Positions 31,032-38,731 of a stretch of 41,399 bases of DNA are shown piece after piece. The notes under the pieces were generated by a model. That model was not told the origin of the DNA and did no database searches. It saw only the letters and a list, made by a program, of their open reading frames with translations. Made by a program: the position numbers and the translations under genes. Each line of letters begins with the position of its first letter. Position 1 is the stretch's first letter. Source of the DNA: an uncultured Actinomycetes bacterium (GTDB lineage: Bacteria > Actinomycetota > Actinomycetes > Actinomycetales > Microbacteriaceae); NCBI GenBank assembly GCA_903920435.1, contig CAIXMB010000080.1, positions 1 through 41,399 of the forward strand, written 5' to 3'.

Positions 31032-32131
31032 AGCGAGTTCACCGCCAGCAGGTCGTTCCAGCGCTGCGCGGCCAGCTCGGGCAGCTCGAGCGCGCCCGCC
31101 GCATCGGCGAGGCGCACGATCTCGGCGAGGTGCGGCAGGCTGCGTGCGCAGTGCAGTCCACCCACCATCGTGAACGACGGCTGGTGCCCGTTCAGCCAGG
31201 AGAGGAAGGCGACTCCCGTCTTGTAGTACTGCGTGGGAGCGGCGAACACCTGCCGCGACAGCGCCTCCGTCGGCCCGAGGATCGCCCGGTAGCCCTCGAC
31301 GTCACCCGCGTCGAGGCGCTGGATCGCCGCCGAGGCGTTCGGCGCGACCGCCGCGAAGGCGCCGAGCAGGGCATCCGACCCGCTCTCGATCAGGCCCACG
31401 AAGTTGAAGTCGTCTCCCGTGAACATGCGCACGCCGGCGGGGAGCCGATCCCGCAGCGCGATCTCGGCGTCGGCATCGAGCAGCGACATCTTGATGCCGC
31501 TGACTTTCGCCACGTTGTTCTCGATGATGCGGAGCACGCTGGTCGAGCTTGTCGAGACCAAAGATGAGCCGAAGTAGCCCGCGAGGTTCGCGTCGAAGGC
31601 CTCGCCGAGCCAGTGCAGCACGACCGGTGCTCCGGCACGCGCGAGCACCGCGGCGTACACGCGCTCGTAGTCGGCGGCACTCGTCGCGGCGCGCGCGAGG
31701 TGGCGGCTGGCCATGAGCACCACGCCCGCGCCGGCATCCTCGGCCACCTCGAGCTGCTCGAGGTACGCGTCGATCACGGCGTCGAGGCCGATCACCGGCT
31801 CGGCGATGTGGTCGGTGTTGACGCCCACCACCAGGGCACCGCCCACGGATGCCGCCTCCCGCGCGCTGCGCCGGATGAGCTCAGTGCAGGCGGCCCAATC
31901 GAGGCCCATGTTGCGCTGGGCGGTGTCCATGGCATCGGCGACTCCGAGGCCCCACGACCAGACGTGGTGCCGGAAGGCGAGCGTCGCGTCCCAGTCGATG
32001 TCGGCGGGAGCGCCGGGCACGTTCTCGGCGAGCGTGCGCGGAACGACGTGCGCGGCGGCATAGGCCACGCGACTTGTCAGTGGCGTGGTCGGCTTCGTGA
32101 AGACCGGCGCCGGCGCGGGGTCGAGCCTCAC
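31028..32131 (-). CDS. DUF993-family, dihydrodipicolinate synthase-like (class I aldolase fold)
   Basis: 367 aa from GTG 32131, overlapping the upstream dehydrogenase stop by 4 nt. The barrel shows AFRHHVWSWGLGVADAMDTAQRNMGLDW, ALVVGVNTDHIAEP, GAGVVLMASRHLARAA and APVVLHWLGEAFD. KVSGIKMSLLDAD places Lys214 where DapA/NanA-type aldolases carry the Schiff-base lysine, so pyruvate- or ketoacid-dependent aldol cleavage of a sugar derivative is plausible. The C-terminal part (GVAFLSWLNGHQPSFTMVGGLHCARS) is characteristic of DUF993 (PF06187). The exact reaction is unknown. Confidence 0.82.
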   Translation of the reverse strand: MRLDPAPAPVFTKPTTPLTSRVAYAAAHVVPRTLAENVPGAPADIDWDATLAFRHHVWSWGLGVADAMDTAQRNMGLDWAACTELIRRSAREAASVGGALVVGVNTDHIAEPVIGLDAVIDAYLEQLEVAEDAGAGVVLMASRHLARAATSAADYERVYAAVLARAGAPVVLHWLGEAFDANLAGYFGSSLVSTSSTSVLRIIENNVAKVSGIKMSLLDADAEIALRDRLPAGVRMFTGDDFNFVGLIESGSDALLGAFAAVAPNASAAIQRLDAGDVEGYRAILGPTEALSRQVFAAPTQYYKTGVAFLSWLNGHQPSFTMVGGLHCARSLPHLAEIVRLADAAGALELPELAAQRWNDLLAVNSL

Positions 32132-33294
32132 CGAGACCCTGCTTCCAGAATGACTGGCGGCAGGTCGATGCGGCGGCCCTCGGCCGAGCTGCGCAGCCCC
32201 TCCTCGCTCAGGCGCACACCGCGCGCGCCGGCCAGCAGGTCGAACTCGTAGGGAGCGTCTTCGAGCACGTGCCGCAGGAACTGCTCCCACTGCACCTTGA
32301 ACCCGTTCTCGAATACGTCGTTGTCGGGCACCTCGATCCAGTCGGCGAAGTAGTCGTGCGTCTCGCGCAGGTCGGGGTTCCACACCGGCTTCGGGGTCGC
32401 GTTGCGCGGCTGGATGCGCGCGCCGAACAGTCCGACGACCGCAGAGCCGAGGGTGCCGTCGACCTGGAACTCGACGAGCTCTTTGCGGTTGACGCGCACC
32501 GCCCAGCTCGAGTTCAGCTGCACCACAACGCCGTTCTCCACCTCGAAGATGCCGTAGGCCGCGTCATCCGCCGTCGCCGCGTACGCGGTGTTGTTCTCGT
32601 CCACGCGGGTGGGGATGTGCGTGACCGCGCGAGCGTAGACGCTCTCGATGCGGCCGAACAGGTTCTCGATCACGTAGTTCCAGTGGGCGAACATGTCGCT
32701 CACGATTCCGCCACCGTCTTCGGTGCGGTAGTTCCAGCTCGGGCGCTGGGCGGGCTGCCAGTCGCCCTCGAACACCCAGTAGCCGAACTCGCCGCGCACG
32801 GAGAGGATCGTGCCGAAGAATCCGGAGTCGATGAGGCGCCGCAGCTTGAGGAAGCCGGGCAGGTAGAGCTTGTCGTGCACGACGCCGTTCTTGACCCCCG
32901 CCGCGGTGGCGAGGCGGGCGAGCTCGAGCGCGTCCTCGAAGCTCTCGGCCGTCGGCTTCTCGGTGTAGATGTGCTTGCCCGCGGCGATGGCCTTCGTGAT
33001 CGCCGGCACGCGCGCCTGGGTGACGAGGGCGTCGAAGTAGATCGGGAAGTCGGGGTTGGCCAGCGCCTCGTCGAGGTCGTTCGTGTAGTGCGTGAGGCCG
33101 TGCTTGTCGGCGAGCTCCTTGAGCTTCGACATGCTGCGGCCGACGAGCATCGGCTCGAGCTGCACGCGCGTGCCGTCGGAGAGCAGCACACCGCCCTGCT
33201 CGCGGATCGCGAGGATCGACCGCAGCAGGTGCTGCCGGTAGCCCATGCGCCCCGAGACGCCGTTCATGATGATGCCGATGCTGCTGGGGGCCAC
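32128..33294 (-). CDS. Gfo/Idh/MocA-family NAD(P)-dependent sugar oxidoreductase
   Basis: 388 aa from GTG 33294, with AGAAGGAG just upstream on the minus strand. The Rossmann N-terminus is unusual (IGIIMNGVSGRMGYRQHL), but the catalytic motif is complete: GKHIYTEKPTAESFEDALELA with Glu112-Lys113-Pro114. The second domain includes VVHDKLYLPGFLKLRRLIDSGFFG, VRGEFGYWVFEG, SDMFAHWNYVIENLFG and NTAYAATADDAAYGIFEVENG. Likely oxidises a hydroxyl of a sugar or sugar acid to a ketone. First gene of a translationally coupled three-gene operon whose promoter carries two LacI-type operators. Confidence 0.85.
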   Translation of the reverse strand: MAPSSIGIIMNGVSGRMGYRQHLLRSILAIREQGGVLLSDGTRVQLEPMLVGRSMSKLKELADKHGLTHYTNDLDEALANPDFPIYFDALVTQARVPAITKAIAAGKHIYTEKPTAESFEDALELARLATAAGVKNGVVHDKLYLPGFLKLRRLIDSGFFGTILSVRGEFGYWVFEGDWQPAQRPSWNYRTEDGGGIVSDMFAHWNYVIENLFGRIESVYARAVTHIPTRVDENNTAYAATADDAAYGIFEVENGVVVQLNSSWAVRVNRKELVEFQVDGTLGSAVVGLFGARIQPRNATPKPVWNPDLRETHDYFADWIEVPDNDVFENGFKVQWEQFLRHVLEDAPYEFDLLAGARGVRLSEEGLRSSAEGRRIDLPPVILEAGSR

Positions 33295-33317
33295 GGATGC
33301 TCCTTCTCTCGTCGCGC

Positions 33318-33364
33318 GGAAAGCGCTTACCCGCGAGTGTACGGAAAGTGCTTCCCCGGCGCAA
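33318..33364 (-). promoter_or_regulatory. Promoter with two LacI-type operators upstream of the Gfo/Idh-DUF993 operon
   Basis: On the minus strand TTGCGC (33359-33364) and TACACT (33336-33341) are 17 bp apart. Operator 1, GGAAAGCGCTTACC (33318-33331), lies just downstream of the -10; operator 2, GGAAAGTGCTTCCC (33343-33356), lies in the -35/-10 spacer. Their centres are 25 bp apart. The neighbouring LacI-family gene is the natural regulator. Confidence 0.72.
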
Positions 33365-33386
33365 GCGACGGACGTCCCGAGCCCGC

Positions 33387-33416
33387 CGCCACAGGCCCGC
33401 TCGCCACAGGCCCGCT
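33387..33416. repeat. Two perfect tandem copies of a 15-bp unit
   Basis: CGCCACAGGCCCGCT occurs twice in direct tandem (33387-33401 and 33402-33416), between the Gfo/Idh promoter and the second lacI stop. No function is evident; it may be a slippage duplication. Confidence 0.6.
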
Positions 33417-33481
33417 GAGCTCTCACGAGTATGGGGAAGGGCGGGCCGCTGCCCGCACGAGCGGGGCCGGGGAGCGCCGCG

Positions 33482-34480
33482 CTAGCGCCCGGGCGTGCTC
33501 GCGCGGAGGATCACCTCGGCGGGGATGGACACCGGACCCTCGAGCGACCCGAGCGCGAGCCCCACGGCGGCGGCGCCCGCACTCTCCAGGTCGACCCGCA
33601 CGGTGGTGAGCGCCGGGCTCACGTCGCGCGCCGTGGAGATGTCGTCGTACCCGGCGACGGCGACCCGGCCGGGCGCCTCGATGCCGCGGTCCCGCAGGGC
33701 CGCGAGTGCGCCGATCGCCATGACATCGTTGACGGCGAACACGAGGTCGATGCCGTCGAGTCCGCCGTCGATGAGCTCGAGCATCCCTGCGTAGCCCGCG
33801 TCGCGCGAGAACGCGCCGTGCACGACCGCGACGGGCGGCACGGGCAGCGCCGCCGTGAAGGCCGCGGCGCGGTCCTGCGCCGTGACCAGGTTCGCCGGGC
33901 CCGCGAGGATTGCGAACCCCCGGTAGCCGAGCCCCGCGAGGGATGCCGCGAGCGCGCCGGCCCCGCCCGTGTTGTCGATGGCTACCGTGTCGAACGAGAA
34001 GCTGTGCCTGCTGATGAGCACTACCCGCCCGCCGGTCGCCGCGAAGGAGTCGAGCTCGGCGACGAGCGCGGCGTCGCCCGTGCCGTCGGTGAACCGTGAG
34101 CCGGCGAGCACGAGGACGCGGGGGCGCTGCCCGCGCAGCAGCCGCACGAGCTCCAACTCTCGGTCGGCGTCGCGCTCGGTGACGGCCATCGTGACGTTGA
34201 GTCCCTCGTCGTCCGCGGCACGGATGACCCCCGCGGCGATCGCGGAGAAATAGGGGTCGGTGATGTCGCTCACGAGCAGGGCCACGGTCGCGGAGCTGCC
34301 TCGCGCCACGGCCTGGGCCGACACGTTGGGGGTGTAGCCGAGCTCGCGCGCGGCGGCGAGTACCCGCTGGCGGTACTCCTCGTTGACCTTGCGCGCGCTG
34401 CCGTTGAGCGACCGGGAGGCGGTCGCGAGCGAGACACCCGCGGCCCGGGCGACGTCGTAGAGCGTGGCATTTCCCGTCAC
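33482..34480 (-). CDS. LacI-family transcriptional regulator of the Gfo/Idh-DUF993 module
   Basis: 332 aa from GTG 34480. DNA-binding head TLYDVARAAGVSLATASRSLNGSARKVNEEYRQRVLAAARELGYTPN; ligand domain with SATVALLVSDITDPYFSAIAAGVIRAADDEGLNVTMAV, RVVLISRHSFSFDTVAIDNTGGAGALAASL, DLVFAVNDVMAIGALAALRDRGIEAPGRVAVAGYDD. It stands upstream of and in line with the Gfo/Idh operon. On the minus strand TAGGCT (34487-34492) ends exactly 6 nt before the GTG with no Shine-Dalgarno, indicating a leaderless mRNA. A 187-nt gap containing the paired operators separates it from the target operon. Confidence 0.88.
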   Translation of the reverse strand: MTGNATLYDVARAAGVSLATASRSLNGSARKVNEEYRQRVLAAARELGYTPNVSAQAVARGSSATVALLVSDITDPYFSAIAAGVIRAADDEGLNVTMAVTERDADRELELVRLLRGQRPRVLVLAGSRFTDGTGDAALVAELDSFAATGGRVVLISRHSFSFDTVAIDNTGGAGALAASLAGLGYRGFAILAGPANLVTAQDRAAAFTAALPVPPVAVVHGAFSRDAGYAGMLELIDGGLDGIDLVFAVNDVMAIGALAALRDRGIEAPGRVAVAGYDDISTARDVSPALTTVRVDLESAGAAAVGLALGSLEGPVSIPAEVILRASTPGR

Positions 34481-34554
34481 GGTGCGAGCCTACTCAGGGA
34501 ACGTCCAAGGTTCTGACCTAGGCTCGCTCGCGGCCTTCCGCGCCCGCTACCGTT

Positions 34555-35286
34555 ATGAAACTTCTCTCCAGACTCCCTCGCCTTCGCCGCGAGCCCGCCC
34601 GCCGCCGCCTCGAGGTGACCACCTCCGCGCCGCGCGAGCTCATCGCAGCCGCGCGCCGGCAGCCGCGCCGCGCGCTCATCGGCCTCGGTGTCGGCGCCGT
34701 CGTCATCGCGCTCGTCACCGTCACGGTCGTCGCCGTGCCCAAGGGCCCGAGCAACGCCGAGATGCTCGCCGACTACATCGACACGCACGCCCAGAGCCTC
34801 TCGGTCTCCCCGAAGGCGGCGATCACCGTCGTGCCGCGCGATGCGTACTCGGCCACGCCCGGCATCGACAGCCTCAAGGCGAGTGGCACCAACTACGACT
34901 TCGCGAAGCTCGTGATGCTCTACGCCGGATGGCCCCAGAGCGACAACAACATCACCGTCTTCACCCGGTGGATGCGTCAGGAGAACGGCGTCGACGACTG
35001 GTGGAACCGCAACAACCCGTTGAACAACGGGTGGGGCTCCGGCGGTGGCGGCGGCACCGGTACGTACGACTCGCTCGACATCGCCGCGCAGAACGCCGCG
35101 GAGGCACTCCTGCAGAACGCCGGGTACTCCGAGATCGCCGCGGCCTTCGCCTCGTCGGCCGAGACCTCGGTGACCGAGGCCGCGATCTGGGCGTCGCCGT
35201 GGGCCACGGGCCACTACGCCAACGGCGGCCACTGGTCGTACACCGAGGTTCCTGTCGTGAAATCCCCCGAGGGCACCTGGGGTTAG
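34555..35286 (+). CDS. Membrane-anchored protein with lysozyme-like NNPL motif, hypothetical
   Basis: 243 aa. A basic N-terminus (residues 1-42) precedes one membrane helix (RALIGLGVGAVVIALVTVTVVAV, about 40-62); the rest is outside the cell. The outer domain has FTRWMRQENGVDDWWNRNNPLNNGWGS, a glycine run, then SLDIAAQNAAEALLQNAGYSEIAAAF and ASPWATGHYANGGHWSY. The MRQEN...NNPLN pattern with the following helix recalls lysozyme/glucosaminidase-like folds of phage and actinobacterial proteins, in which Glu of the first motif is catalytic. This is only a fold guess. The ATG lacks a Shine-Dalgarno. Confidence 0.6.
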   Translation: MKLLSRLPRLRREPARRRLEVTTSAPRELIAAARRQPRRALIGLGVGAVVIALVTVTVVAVPKGPSNAEMLADYIDTHAQSLSVSPKAAITVVPRDAYSATPGIDSLKASGTNYDFAKLVMLYAGWPQSDNNITVFTRWMRQENGVDDWWNRNNPLNNGWGSGGGGGTGTYDSLDIAAQNAAEALLQNAGYSEIAAAFASSAETSVTEAAIWASPWATGHYANGGHWSYTEVPVVKSPEGTWG

Positions 35287-35319
35287 GCAAGAATAGGCGG
35301 TGTCGAGAGGACACGGACG

Positions 35320-35574
35320 ATGTCCGAGCTACCCGTCTACCGCACCCGCAAAGACCAGTGGGGCAACATCGTCGCGCTCGGCGGTGAGTTCGGGGTCATC
35401 TCGCACCCCGACGCCATCCTGAGCATCGAGCGCGGCATCGATCTGTACTACGTTCCGCTCGAGGGCGGTTCGGGCTCGGTCATCGAGGTGGCGCGCGGGG
35501 AGTTCGGCCCGTACCTCAGAGCCCACTGGGATGGCACCGGGCGCAACAACCTCGTCGACCTTCCCGACTGCTGA
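35320..35574 (+). CDS. DUF3892-like small protein
   Basis: 84 aa, GAGAGGA before ATG 35320. The sequence VYRTRKDQWGNIVALGGEFGVISHPDAILSIERGIDLYYVPLEGG, then LRAHWDGTGRNNLVDLPDC, fits the DUF3892 pattern (a tryptophan-glycine strand, a helix with AI..IE.G, and a C-terminal D.T..NNL..LP.C). No activity is known for the family. Followed by a palindromic hairpin at 35580-35600. Confidence 0.6.
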   Translation: MSELPVYRTRKDQWGNIVALGGEFGVISHPDAILSIERGIDLYYVPLEGGSGSVIEVARGEFGPYLRAHWDGTGRNNLVDLPDC

Positions 35575-35579
35575 CTCCT

Positions 35580-35600
35580 ACCCGGTGCCCGGCGCCGGGT
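35580..35600 (+). terminator. Palindromic hairpin after the DUF3892-like gene
   Basis: ACCCGG (35580-35585) pairs with CCGGGT (35595-35600); the internal CCCGGCGCCGGG is itself palindromic, so alternative stems exist. It begins 6 nt after the stop codon and is a plausible terminator. Confidence 0.45.
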
Positions 35601-35643
35601 CAAGGCGGTTACGCCGCGGCCCGGGTATCCGTAGCGTCGAGGT

Positions 35644-35973
35644 ATGAAACAGGTCGTGTACGCCGAGAAGGCCCTTCTCATGGGTGACGAGGTCGTCGAG
35701 CTCATGATGGAGTACGCGGTGCTGCTGGCGCGCAAGAGCTCTGCCGACAGCGTCGACATCGAGGCGCTCGACACGGAGGGCAACGTCGTGACCGCGACTT
35801 TCCTCATCGGGCCCGCGACGATTATGGTTGCTGAAACCGCACGCACCACTTTCGCCGAACCTGAGAACGAGACCGCCGTGAGCTACCTCCAGCAGCAGAT
35901 CGGGCTCATCAAGCAGCCCCCGTTCGCCCATGGGCTCAACGACGCCGGCATCTTCGGATACGACGAGCTCTGA
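35644..35973 (+). CDS. Hypothetical protein, 109 aa
   Basis: Not recognised. The protein is acidic with an alpha/beta pattern: a helix VVELMMEYAVLLARKSSADS, two strands VDIEALDTEGNVVTATFLIGPATIMVAET, and a helical tail ending LNDAGIFGYDEL. No signal peptide or membrane helix. TAGCGT (35632-35637) ends exactly 6 nt before the ATG, with only a weak GAGGT as ribosome-binding site, suggesting a leaderless transcript. It is followed 2 nt later by the first DUF7882 gene and probably shares its mRNA. Confidence 0.65.
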   Translation: MKQVVYAEKALLMGDEVVELMMEYAVLLARKSSADSVDIEALDTEGNVVTATFLIGPATIMVAETARTTFAEPENETAVSYLQQQIGLIKQPPFAHGLNDAGIFGYDEL

Positions 35974-35975
35974 TC

Positions 35976-36290
35976 ATGGGTTCGCTCATCTACGGGCACC
36001 CGTCGATCGACATCAAACTCGAGGATCGGGTGCTCGCGCACCTGCAGGTGATCTTCTCCGAGAAGCTGCGCCGCAACGAGGGCTTCCACTTCACGTGGGC
36101 CGACAGTGAGCACACCGGCGGCGGTCGCAGCGTTGCGTGGGTGCATCCGGCCATGCCGCTGTACTTCCGCTATGCGGGCAGCAGGGTGCCGTCACTCAAT
36201 CGCACCTGGCTCCAGGACATGGAGCGGGACATCAACAGCAGGTCGGGGCTCATCCTCCGGGACGAACCGCGCGATGCGGGAGGGCAGTGA
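35976..36290 (+). CDS. DUF7882-family protein (first of a tandem pair)
   Basis: 104 aa. The opening MGSLIYGHPSIDIKLEDRVLAHLQVIFSEKLRRNEGFHFTW and WVHPAMPLYFRYAG are typical of a small Microbacteriaceae family whose members are often labelled ATP-dependent DNA ligase in databases, although at about 100 residues there is no room for a nucleotidyl transferase domain and no KxDG motif. Function is unknown. Its TGA overlaps the ATG of its paralogue by 1 nt. Confidence 0.72.
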   Translation: MGSLIYGHPSIDIKLEDRVLAHLQVIFSEKLRRNEGFHFTWADSEHTGGGRSVAWVHPAMPLYFRYAGSRVPSLNRTWLQDMERDINSRSGLILRDEPRDAGGQ

Positions 36291-36643
36291 TGGGCACGCT
36301 CATTTACGGATCTGGCGCGCTCAAGGTCGAGTTCGACGACCGGGTGCTCGCCCACCTGCAGACCGTCGTCGGAATCAAGGTGCGCCGCAACGAGCGCTTC
36401 TTCCTCAGCTGGTTCGACACGCAGGCGGTCGGCGACGGCCGCAGCGCGGTGTGGATCGCGCCCGAGGTGCCCCTCGCCTTCCAGTTCACGACGGTCTCGC
36501 CCCACAAGCTCAACCGGCCGTGGGTCGAGTCGATGATCGTCGCGGCGGGCAGCAGCGCCGGGCTCGTGCTCACGCAGGAACCCGACACCGGTGAGCCCGT
36601 CGTCTCCGACGACAACACGATCAAGCGCAAGGAGCGCGACTAG
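36290..36643 (+). CDS. DUF7882-family protein (second of a tandem pair)
   Basis: 117 aa from ATG 36290. Clearly paralogous to the preceding gene: shared MG.LIYG, DRVLAHLQ, K.RRNE.F...W, G.GRS..W..P..PL.F, LNR.W and a C-terminal GL.L..EP. It carries an extra charged tail (DTGEPVVSDDNTIKRKERD). No ligase motif. Its stop overlaps the convergent MMPL gene stop by 4 nt. The pair probably arose by tandem duplication. Confidence 0.72.
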   Translation: MGTLIYGSGALKVEFDDRVLAHLQTVVGIKVRRNERFFLSWFDTQAVGDGRSAVWIAPEVPLAFQFTTVSPHKLNRPWVESMIVAAGSSAGLVLTQEPDTGEPVVSDDNTIKRKERD

Positions 36644-38667
36644 CCCTTCGCGACCTTCCCGGGCAGCCAGAACTTCTCGCCCGTGATGAACGCGAGCGAC
36701 GGCACGATCACGGTGCGCACGAGCAGGGTGTCGAGCAGCACACCGATGCACACGATGATGCCGATCTGAGTGAGCGTGATCAGCGGCAGCACGCCCAGTA
36801 CGGCGAAGACCGCCGCGAGCAGGATTCCCGCGCTCGTGATCACCCCGCCCGTGGACGAGAGGGCGCGCACCATGCCCGTCCGCGTGCCGTGCGCTGCAGT
36901 CTCCTCGCGCGCCCGGGTCACCAGGAAGATGTTGTAGTCGACGCCGAGGGCCACGAGGAACAGGAAGCTGAACAGCACGACGTTCGTGTCGATCGCGGGG
37001 AACCCGAACACCGACTGGAACAGCAGCCAGCTCGCGCCCAAGCTCGCGAAGAAGCTGCCGACGACGGTGAGCAGCAGGAGCACGGGCGCGACGAGCGCCC
37101 GCAGCAGGACCACGAGCACGAGGAACACGAGCGCGAGGATGAGCGGGATCACCAGATCCTGGTCGTGGGTCTGCGCGGCCGTCACGTCGAGGCTCTGGGC
37201 ATCCAGGCCGCCGACGAGGGCGTCGGTGCTGTCGCGCATCTCCTGCACGATCGCGAACGACTCCGGCGTCTCCGCGGCGGCGTCGAGCGTGACATTCAGC
37301 TGGGTGACCGTCCCATCGGTCTCGCCCGGCGTCACGGAGACGACGCCGTCGATGCCCTTCAGCGTCGAGGTGACGCTGTCGACCTGCGAGTTCTTCGCCA
37401 TCACGACCGCGGGCGAGCCGCTGCCGGCCGAGAACGCCTCCGCCAGGATGTCCTGGCCGCGCACGGCCTCGGGAACCGACGTGAACTTCTCGCTCTGCGA
37501 TAGACCGATACGGATGCTCGGCACCCCCGCGACCGCGAGGCCGCCGAGCAGCAGCGCACCCACGATGGCGACGGCCACCGGCCGCTTCGCGACGAGCAGG
37601 CCGAGCCGGTGCCACACGCCCTTCTCCATGCTGCCCTCGGAGCCGTAGCGCGGAACGTACGGCCAGAACAGCCCGCGACCGAAGAGCACGAGCGCTGCCG
37701 GCAGCACGAAGAGCGCGAAGATCATGGCGATGACGATGCCCGTGGCGCAGGCGATGCCGAGGGCCCGGTTGCCCTGGAGGGTGGCGAACAGCAAGGTCAG
37801 CAGCGAGAGCACGACCGTGCTGCCGCTCGCGATGATCGCGGGGCCCGCGCCGCGCAGGGCGGTAGCCATGGCCTCGCGCCTGTCCTCGTGCGTGCGCAGC
37901 TCGTCGCGGTACCGCGCGATGAGCAGTAGGGCGTAGTTGGTTCCCGCACCGAAGACGAGCACCGAGAGGATTCCGGTGACCGATGCGTCGAGCGTGATGC
38001 CCGCGAGGGCGGCGACGCGCGTCGCGACGATGCTCGCGAGCCCGTCGGCCAGGCCGACGACCGTGAGCGGCACGAGCCACAGCCACGGGCTGCGGTAGGT
38101 CACCAGCAGCAGCACGGCGACGACGATGACCGTCGTGAGCAGCAGTGTGAAGTCGGCGCCCTTGAACACGGCGGCGACGTCCACCGCGAAGCCCTCGGGC
38201 CCGGTGAGCAGGGCGGTCATGCCGTCGGGCAGGTTCTCGTTCGCGATGGTGCGCAGCTCGGCCGCGCGGTCGGCCTGCGCCTCGACATCCGCGAGCTCGT
38301 CGAGGGGCACGGCGACGAGGGCGGCGGTCTTGTCCTCCGAGACCGTGGGCGGCGGCACGAAGCCGTCGGACGACAGGTCGGTGAGGCCGGATGCCGTCTC
38401 CGCGACCGCGGCGACGTCGCTCTCGCTGAGCGTTCCGCCGTCACGGCTGAAGACGAGCAGCGCGCTCGTGCCGTCGGCTCCCGGCAGCCCGTCCTGCAGT
38501 GCGGCAACCTGGGCGGATTCCGCCGACTCGGGCAGCCCCACACCCGGGGAGCTGTCGCCGCTCGCGCCGGACCCGAGGGCGAAAACCGCCCCGGCAGCCA
38601 GCGCGGCGAGGACCAGGACGATCCACGAGGTGCGGCGGGCGGTGATGAAAGTCGTCAGGCGTCGCAT
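36640..38667 (-). CDS. MMPL-family (RND superfamily) transporter
   Basis: 675 aa from ATG 38667, with AAAGGA upstream. Twelve transmembrane helices in two halves, each preceded by an extracellular domain: LPESAESAQVAALQDGLPGADGTSALLVFSRDGG in the first, GLSQSEKFTSVPEAVRGQDILAEAF in the second. The MMPL motifs FGAGTNYALLLIARYRDELR (first half) and ALGVDYNIFLVTRAREE (second half) contain the proton-relay Asp/Tyr region. The family exports lipids, siderophores or drugs by proton exchange. Divergent from a marR gene with an operator-like dyad between them, as in many drug-responsive efflux loci. Confidence 0.88.
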   Translation of the reverse strand: MRRLTTFITARRTSWIVLVLAALAAGAVFALGSGASGDSSPGVGLPESAESAQVAALQDGLPGADGTSALLVFSRDGGTLSESDVAAVAETASGLTDLSSDGFVPPPTVSEDKTAALVAVPLDELADVEAQADRAAELRTIANENLPDGMTALLTGPEGFAVDVAAVFKGADFTLLLTTVIVVAVLLLVTYRSPWLWLVPLTVVGLADGLASIVATRVAALAGITLDASVTGILSVLVFGAGTNYALLLIARYRDELRTHEDRREAMATALRGAGPAIIASGSTVVLSLLTLLFATLQGNRALGIACATGIVIAMIFALFVLPAALVLFGRGLFWPYVPRYGSEGSMEKGVWHRLGLLVAKRPVAVAIVGALLLGGLAVAGVPSIRIGLSQSEKFTSVPEAVRGQDILAEAFSAGSGSPAVVMAKNSQVDSVTSTLKGIDGVVSVTPGETDGTVTQLNVTLDAAAETPESFAIVQEMRDSTDALVGGLDAQSLDVTAAQTHDQDLVIPLILALVFLVLVVLLRALVAPVLLLLTVVGSFFASLGASWLLFQSVFGFPAIDTNVVLFSFLFLVALGVDYNIFLVTRAREETAAHGTRTGMVRALSSTGGVITSAGILLAAVFAVLGVLPLITLTQIGIIVCIGVLLDTLLVRTVIVPSLAFITGEKFWLPGKVAKG

Positions 38668-38678
38668 GGGTCCTTTAT

Positions 38679-38691
38679 TTCACTGTGTGAA
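38679..38691. promoter_or_regulatory. Candidate MarR operator
   Basis: TTCAC-tgt-GTGAA is a perfect inverted repeat in the 64-nt gap between the divergent MMPL and marR genes, 12 nt before the MMPL start codon. A second palindrome TAGCGCTA (38713-38720) lies beside the marR -10. Confidence 0.55.
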
Positions 38692-38718
38692 CTATTAATG
38701 CCGTGAACAAGCTAGCGC

Positions 38719-38724
38719 TAAAGT
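38719..38724 (+). promoter_or_regulatory. -10 element of leaderless marR
   Basis: TAAAGT stands 7 nt before GTG 38732, and no Shine-Dalgarno is present, so transcription probably starts at or next to the start codon. It overlaps the TAGCGCTA palindrome, which could mediate autoregulation. Confidence 0.5.
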
Positions 38725-38731
38725 AGTACAC

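Noticed and set aside
33387-33416. CRISPR-like repeat
   Set aside because: Only two directly abutting copies without spacers; a simple tandem duplication.
34506-34520. GAAC-N7-GTTC dyad upstream of the second lacI as an autoregulatory operator
   Set aside because: Only 4-bp arms and no resemblance to the paired GGAAAG operators; not above chance.
35976-36643. ATP-dependent DNA ligases
   Set aside because: Proteins of 104 and 117 aa without a KxDG motif or nucleotidyltransferase domain cannot be ligases.
36170-38086. 638-codon open frame within the MMPL gene region
   Set aside because: Runs in another frame of the same strand as MMPL and is low-complexity Arg/Ala/Gly; MMPL has full transporter motifs.
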